From Protea cynaroides (lineage: Eukaryota > Streptophyta > Magnoliopsida > Proteales > Proteaceae): a stretch of DNA of 64,000 nt. The translations under genes and the position numbers were made by a program. Below the pieces are notes generated by a model. That model worked only from the letters and a program-made list of their open reading frames with translations, was not told the origin of the DNA and ran no database searches. Positions 60,045 through 64,000 of the stretch are shown piece after piece; within the stretch, counting starts at the first letter, position 1; each line of letters starts with the position of its first letter. The DNA lies in assembly GCA_028583415.1 (NCBI GenBank), contig CM053275.1, positions 9,053,208 to 9,117,207 on the forward strand, in the 5' to 3' direction.

Positions 60045-60478
60045 CAATGGATAGAAATAGTTCAATAAGCCCTCAAATGATAAGGTAAAATGTGGTTGGT
60101 ATATTTTTCTTTTTTGAGAAATCCTGAATGTTGATAGCAATACCTGTAAAATTGAGTTATCTAAGGAAACATTCTTCTTTATCAATTTTATGCTAGCTGG
60201 AAAGATTTTCTGTAGATCAAATGACAGTTCAGATAGTTGCTCAAGGCCATACTTCTGCAGCCATCCAATCACATTTCTGAATGAAATAACACCCACAATT
60301 ACTTGAATTCAGCACATAAAGAGAACTTAAAATCCTAGTGCTAATTGTACAGGTTCTGGTAGCAAGCACCTGATAGGTACTTCATAAAATTACTTCTCCA
60401 GCCACCTCTTCCATTCCCCTCACCATTCTCTATGAAAGATTCTATGATTAATGCATCAAAGCTTAAGTGGATTCACCT
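60045..60478 (-). pseudogene. Host-gene exon fragments, possibly URB1/Npa1
   Basis: The minus strand reads NVIGWLQKYGLEQLSELSFD and then SQKRKIYQPHFTLSFEGLL (60278-60045). Upstream, a second stretch reads SFDALIIESFIENGEGNGRG followed by GWRSNFMKYLS (about 60460-60370). Both look like real exons with acceptor or donor signals at their edges. The KIYQPHFTLS.EGL segment reminds me of plant nucleolar pre-ribosomal-associated protein 1 (URB1), from memory only. The splice phases of the two pieces do not match by eye and no further exons were found, so a captured or stranded fragment is likely. Confidence 0.4.
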
Positions 60479-61340
60479 CATCAGTCATTAAGGTTCACCC
60501 CAAATTCTCTTTATGCATTAATTAGAACATATTGACATTAGCAATGCTAATCATGATTTGCCATTGTAGGAGCATTTGATAAGAGGAATCCAATAAGAAA
60601 ACTCTTAATTAATTACAGTATTTATGGCCAATTTTTCCAAGCAGACTCCCAACAGTTTTACAAGTCCAAAATCCAAATTCAGTATTTGGTTATTCTATTT
60701 AACAAATGAGAATTCTGGATTCTATAATAAATAGATTGCACATGGGTCTGATAGGGGTATTTAGTTTAACCATATATATACCCAGCCTTATGAATATAGG
60801 GTCTGGATGTCAGCATCTATCCTGAATTCAATAAATTTCGAGACTAGCAAACCCATATATATCTGGTCCAATCTCAATCCAAATTCTTTTCAATTGTTTT
60901 CTGGAAAAAATTTCCTACAAACCGGATAGCAAGAATTCATATGGACCCATATGAAATCTGTCCTTCTCCAACAGGTTCACAAGCAACTTCTTAGTTTATA
61001 GTATTTTTTAAAATATCTTTTTCATTGGAGCTTGATTCCATGTCCGTGTACAAGAAACTGGTCAGTAGGAATTCCTATGTTTTCTACCATAATGGCCATA
61101 TTTTGAAACTCATGTGAAAAGTAACTGACATATAAATTTAACTAGTTAATTGTATCAAGTCTTTCTAAAGTTAAGAAGTCTTGGGATGTGAACTTCTTTG
61201 TAAGTTTTTTTAAATCATGATTAAATTCTATTTAAGTTCTAAATGCTTACTATGGATTAATCATTGCCTAGGCCAATTGATTGTCTTTAAAGGCTAATTG
61301 TCAACTTTGTTCCATTTACAACAAGTTGTTAGTCGGTAAA
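60479..61340. other. Non-coding stretch before ORF1
   Basis: AT-rich; no gene recognised. Confidence 0.4.
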
Positions 61341-62336
61341 ATGGCAAGTTCTTCAAGAACAAATATAGAAATAGGTAAATGGAACAAGCTAAAAGTGGAT
61401 ACATATGTTGAGATACTAGTGGAGGAGGTCATAAAGGGAAATAAAACAACTTGCAAGTTTAACAAAGAAGGGTGGAGTAACATAAAGAATAAAATGGAAG
61501 AAGCATTGGCTAGACCATTGACACTGAAACAATTGAGGAACAAATTGAACAAGTTGAGGTCTGAGTATGGTAGTTTTGAAAGACTGATCAATACTACTAG
61601 GTTTGGACGGAATGACACGATCAAGAGTGTTGAAACACATGACCCAGCTATATGGGACAGACATATCCAGGTAATCATATCTAACTGTTGTACAAATAGT
61701 AATTCCCTGGTAATTAGTTCACAAATTCTGAAGCTTTCTTTCATTTGCTTCTAAGAAAACCCAGGTTGGGCCAAATTTAGGAAAAATGGACTGCCCTAGT
61801 ATCGAGAGCTCCAAGTGATATTTGGTGATTCATATGCAACTGGAGAATTTACCTGTAACAACCACGATGACAACTTCATATTTGAAGAAGGAAATGCTGA
61901 TAACTTGGACATCTAAGATGGTTCAGAGGTTCCACCTGTATAACCCACCATTGATCTCACTGAAGAAGGTGATGTGCATCATACCCCACAAGCAGCTGCA
62001 AGTCACAAACTGGATAGGACTCTTTCTGCTCTTAGGAAAAAGAGTCGAAGTAGTGACATTGTGGGAGCTATAAATGCAATGGTGGAACATTCCAAAGTCT
62101 GTTTGGATTTGTTCACTACGTCACACACTTCCTTAGCTTCTCCATCTCCTAGCTCTATCAGCACAAAAGGTTATTCAATCACTCAATGTTTGGCAGTATT
62201 GAACACCATTCCGGGCTAGAATAAGGCGACATATATCAAAACTATGAATCATTTGACCAACAATGCAGAATTGAGGGAGTTGTTTATGGGCTTATATGAG
62301 GAGAAGAAGTTGTGGGCGATAGAGTCAATTCTATGA
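61341..62336 (+). pseudogene. Harbinger ORF1: Myb/SANT-like DNA-binding protein, copy 1
   Basis: Exon 1 (61341-61670, 110 codons, ATG MASSSRTNIE) holds a Myb/SANT-like domain: WNKLKVDTYVEILVEEVIKG, CKFNKEGWSNIKNKM, LKQLRNKLNKLRSEYGSF and DPAIWDRHIQ. It ends at a donor (CCAG/GTAATC). Exon 2 begins near 61756 and continues to TGA 62334-62336, with TLSALRKKSRSSDIVGAINA and CLAVLNTIPG then TYIKTMNHLTNN. It is interrupted by four in-frame stops (61798, about 61914, about 61941 and 62217). In Harbinger elements this protein binds the transposon ends and helps the transposase. Exon 1 is intact, exon 2 is not. Confidence 0.78.
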
Positions 62337-62759
62337 TATCACCAGTGCTATACCAACCTTTTAGTTACTCCATCCTTTGCTTAGTGGTTCTTATTTCAAT
62401 GTTACAGATACAATGGTTTTATTTTTAATTTGGAACAATGGTTTGGTACTTTGGTTTTGATGGTTTGTTGTTTTTTTTTTTTTTTTGGGAACAATTTGAT
62501 GTAAACTCTTTATTGGGTTAGAACATTTTCGGTACAATGTGTGATGTTAACTTGTTATGGTATGTTACTTGTAGATACACTGGTTTGGTCTGTCTGCTTT
62601 GTTTTAATATGTTTTATTTGATATAATGGTAATTTTAGTTTATTTTTAACTTGTTATGGTATATATGTACCCAGATATATTTGTTTGGTTGTTGATTGTC
62701 ATCTTTGTTGGTGTCATTCACTACTTCAAATTTGTTACAGTTAGTTGTTAGTCTATAGA

Positions 62760-63260
62760 ATGGCAAGTTGTTCACAAAAAAAATAAATATAGAAACAATT
62801 ACATGAAACAAGCTGGAAGTGGAGATATATGTTGATATACTGGTAGAAGAGGTTATGAAGGGAAATAAAAAAAATGTGCACGTTTAACAAAGACGGGTGG
62901 AGTAACATAAAGAACAAAATGGCATCAGCGTTGGGTAGACCATTAACATTGAAACAGTTGAGGAGCAAACTCAATTGTTTGAGGTCTGAATATGGTAGTT
63001 TTCGAAGACTGTTGAACACTACTGGGTTTGGATGGAATGAGACAACACAGCGTGTGGAGACACTTGACCCAGATATATGGGACAATTACATCCAGGTAAT
63101 CATATCTAACTAGAGTAGACATAGTAATTCATTGGTATTCAGTTCACAAATTCCTTAAAATTAGTCATTTGTCTTCAGAAAAACCCAGAGTGCGTAAAAT
63201 TTAGGATAAATGGACTGCGAGCTCCAAGTGATATTCAGTGGGTAAAATTGACTGGTATTG
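62760..63260 (+). pseudogene. Harbinger ORF1, copy 2 (tandem duplicate, truncated)
   Basis: Starts at ATG 62760 with the same leader (GTTAGTTGTTAGTCTATAGA against the copy 1 leader GTTGTTAGTCGGTAAA). An A-run at 62777-62784 breaks the frame almost at once. The domain is clear again from 62874 (TFNKDGWSNIKNKMASALGR, LRSEYGSFRRLLNTTGFGW, DPDIWDNYIQ), and the donor at 63095 is conserved. Only the start of exon 2 remains (NPECVKF). Downstream sequence repeats that following copy 1 (GGTACAATRTGTGATG). Confidence 0.75.
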
Positions 63261-63545
63261 CACATTAGATGAATGATATTAGGAGAGACATTGCCAACTA
63301 ATTGGTTGGGGACAAGGGTTTCATACAATGGTTTCATACAGTGGTTTTATCTTAATTTTGGTACAATGGTTTGATAGTTTGTTTTAAATGGTTTGTTTTA
63401 ATATCGGTACAATATGTGATGCTAAGCTCTTATGGTATGTTTACTTTGGATCATTTGGTTTGATCCTATACTTTGTTTAAATTTTAGCTAATTGATTATG
63501 TAAATTTGCTATGGTTTGTTTTAATCTTAGGTTGTATTTCATGGC

Positions 63546-64000
63546 TTGGTTTCTCTATATGTCTTCATTTATTATGCAATTTTAAACATGAATGGAATGA
63601 TTATCAATGAAGTTATGAGAGTTTTTGAAGAGATGGATTGGAGCATATTGGAGGTCTTATCACTCTATCAATTAGATAATTCATTACACATCAGGGAACC
63701 ATGTAGGGATTCATCTATGATTGGTTCCAGATGGGTAGCAAAACTGTTGAATGGGCATATGGATAGAATATAGGAATCATTACGTATGGAAAGGCACATA
63801 TTCATTAACCTGTGTAACCTCATGCAACATAGAGGATGGCTACAAGATAGCCGATACATAAAGGTCGATGAACACTAGCAATGTTCATCCAATCACTACA
63901 AGGGAGTTGTAGCACAAGGAGGCGATGTGAGAGGTTCCAACATTCTGGGGAGATTGTTAGCAGGTTATTCAAAATTGTATTGAAGTTACCACAGATATGA
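63546..64000 (+). pseudogene. PIF/Harbinger transposase, N-terminal part
   Basis: The frame from about 63588 reads NGMIINEVMRVFEEM, SSMIGSRWVAKLLNGHMDRI, a TAG stop, then MERHIFINLCNLMQHRGWLQ with DSRYIKVDEH, another TAG, and after a frameshift AMFIQSLQG and CERFQHSGEIVSRLFKIVL to the window end. The ERFQHSGE motif and the preceding L-C-x-L..RGWL-DSRY block are hallmarks of plant Harbinger transposases, which cut and insert at TTA/TWA. The catalytic DDE region lies beyond the window. Two stops and one shift make it inactive. Confidence 0.82.

Larger units (their letters stand above)
58366..64000 (+). mobile_element. Decayed PIF/Harbinger DNA transposon (right end outside the window)
   Basis: A terminal-repeat-like start GGGGGTGTTTGATAAC at 58366 directly follows TTA (58363-58365), the preferred Harbinger target. 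Downstream lie a repeated leader, two Myb/SANT ORF1 copies and the beginning of a Harbinger transposase, all in plus orientation. This is the normal two-gene content of the superfamily with ORF1 duplicated. Both genes are broken by stops. Since the right end is missing, membership of 58366-61280 in the same element is inferred from the end motif. Confidence 0.65.

Noticed and set aside
59638..60054. 138-codon open frame on the plus strand
   Set aside because: Its sequence has no recognisable motif and overlaps, on the other strand, the better exon-like sequence at 60045-60278.

Overview
The window is nuclear DNA of a flowering plant, most likely a eudicot. Genes are sparse and split by GT-AG introns, the base composition is AT-rich, microsatellites are common, and plant-specific families occur (chloroplast FtsY, DUF1677, a CstF64-like ESP1 protein). 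Most of the sequence is layered transposons. There are no rRNA genes, no CRISPR array, and no free-standing tRNA gene; the only tRNA-like sequence is a SINE.

Layout. The last two exons of a cpFtsY-like gene (502-836, frame-broken) are followed by CACTA-like subterminal repeats. Two paralogous two-exon genes for small secreted 12-cysteine proteins (2168-2643 and 20111-20737, both minus strand) are pushed about 18 kb apart, largely by a four-deep transposon nest. In that nest, copia element A (6806-19774) contains copia element B (8586-16586). B contains a solo LTR (10691-15471), and that contains a second solo LTR of the same family (10952-13274). Every level is supported by TG..CA ends and 5-bp target-site duplications, perfect or with one mismatch. 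Two more solo LTRs of the same family lie at 22849-25148 and 43215-45540. The remaining genes are a PNRC-motif protein (29401-30006, +), a one-TM membrane protein of unknown function (35922-37274, -), a DUF1677 protein (41768-42145, -) and an ESP1 homologue (52879-56782, -; a CstF64-like protein without an RNA-recognition motif). From 58366 to the end lies a decayed PIF/Harbinger DNA transposon with two tandem Myb/SANT ORFs, the start of its transposase, and a possible captured host-gene fragment. Smaller elements are Harbinger-type and fold-back MITEs, two TRIM retrotransposons, a tRNA-derived SINE, a LINE 3' end and an Ogre/Tat-like LTR relic.

The most unusual observation concerns the four solo LTRs. 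Each carries two clusters of a short word repeated on both strands, one cluster on each side of the LTR promoter position. The word differs between copies (TATGGTCG, TGTGGTCG or AGGGTCG) but is the same in both clusters of a given copy. A second word, present at four sites in the copy at 22849, behaves the same way. This looks like an interspersed array that is homogenised within each copy while diverging between copies. I know of no description of it.

The host genes look functionally unrelated to one another. ESP1 (mRNA 3'-end processing and silencing) has a LINE relic in its first intron and the Harbinger element directly upstream. All exon boundaries were read by eye from splice signals and reading phase.
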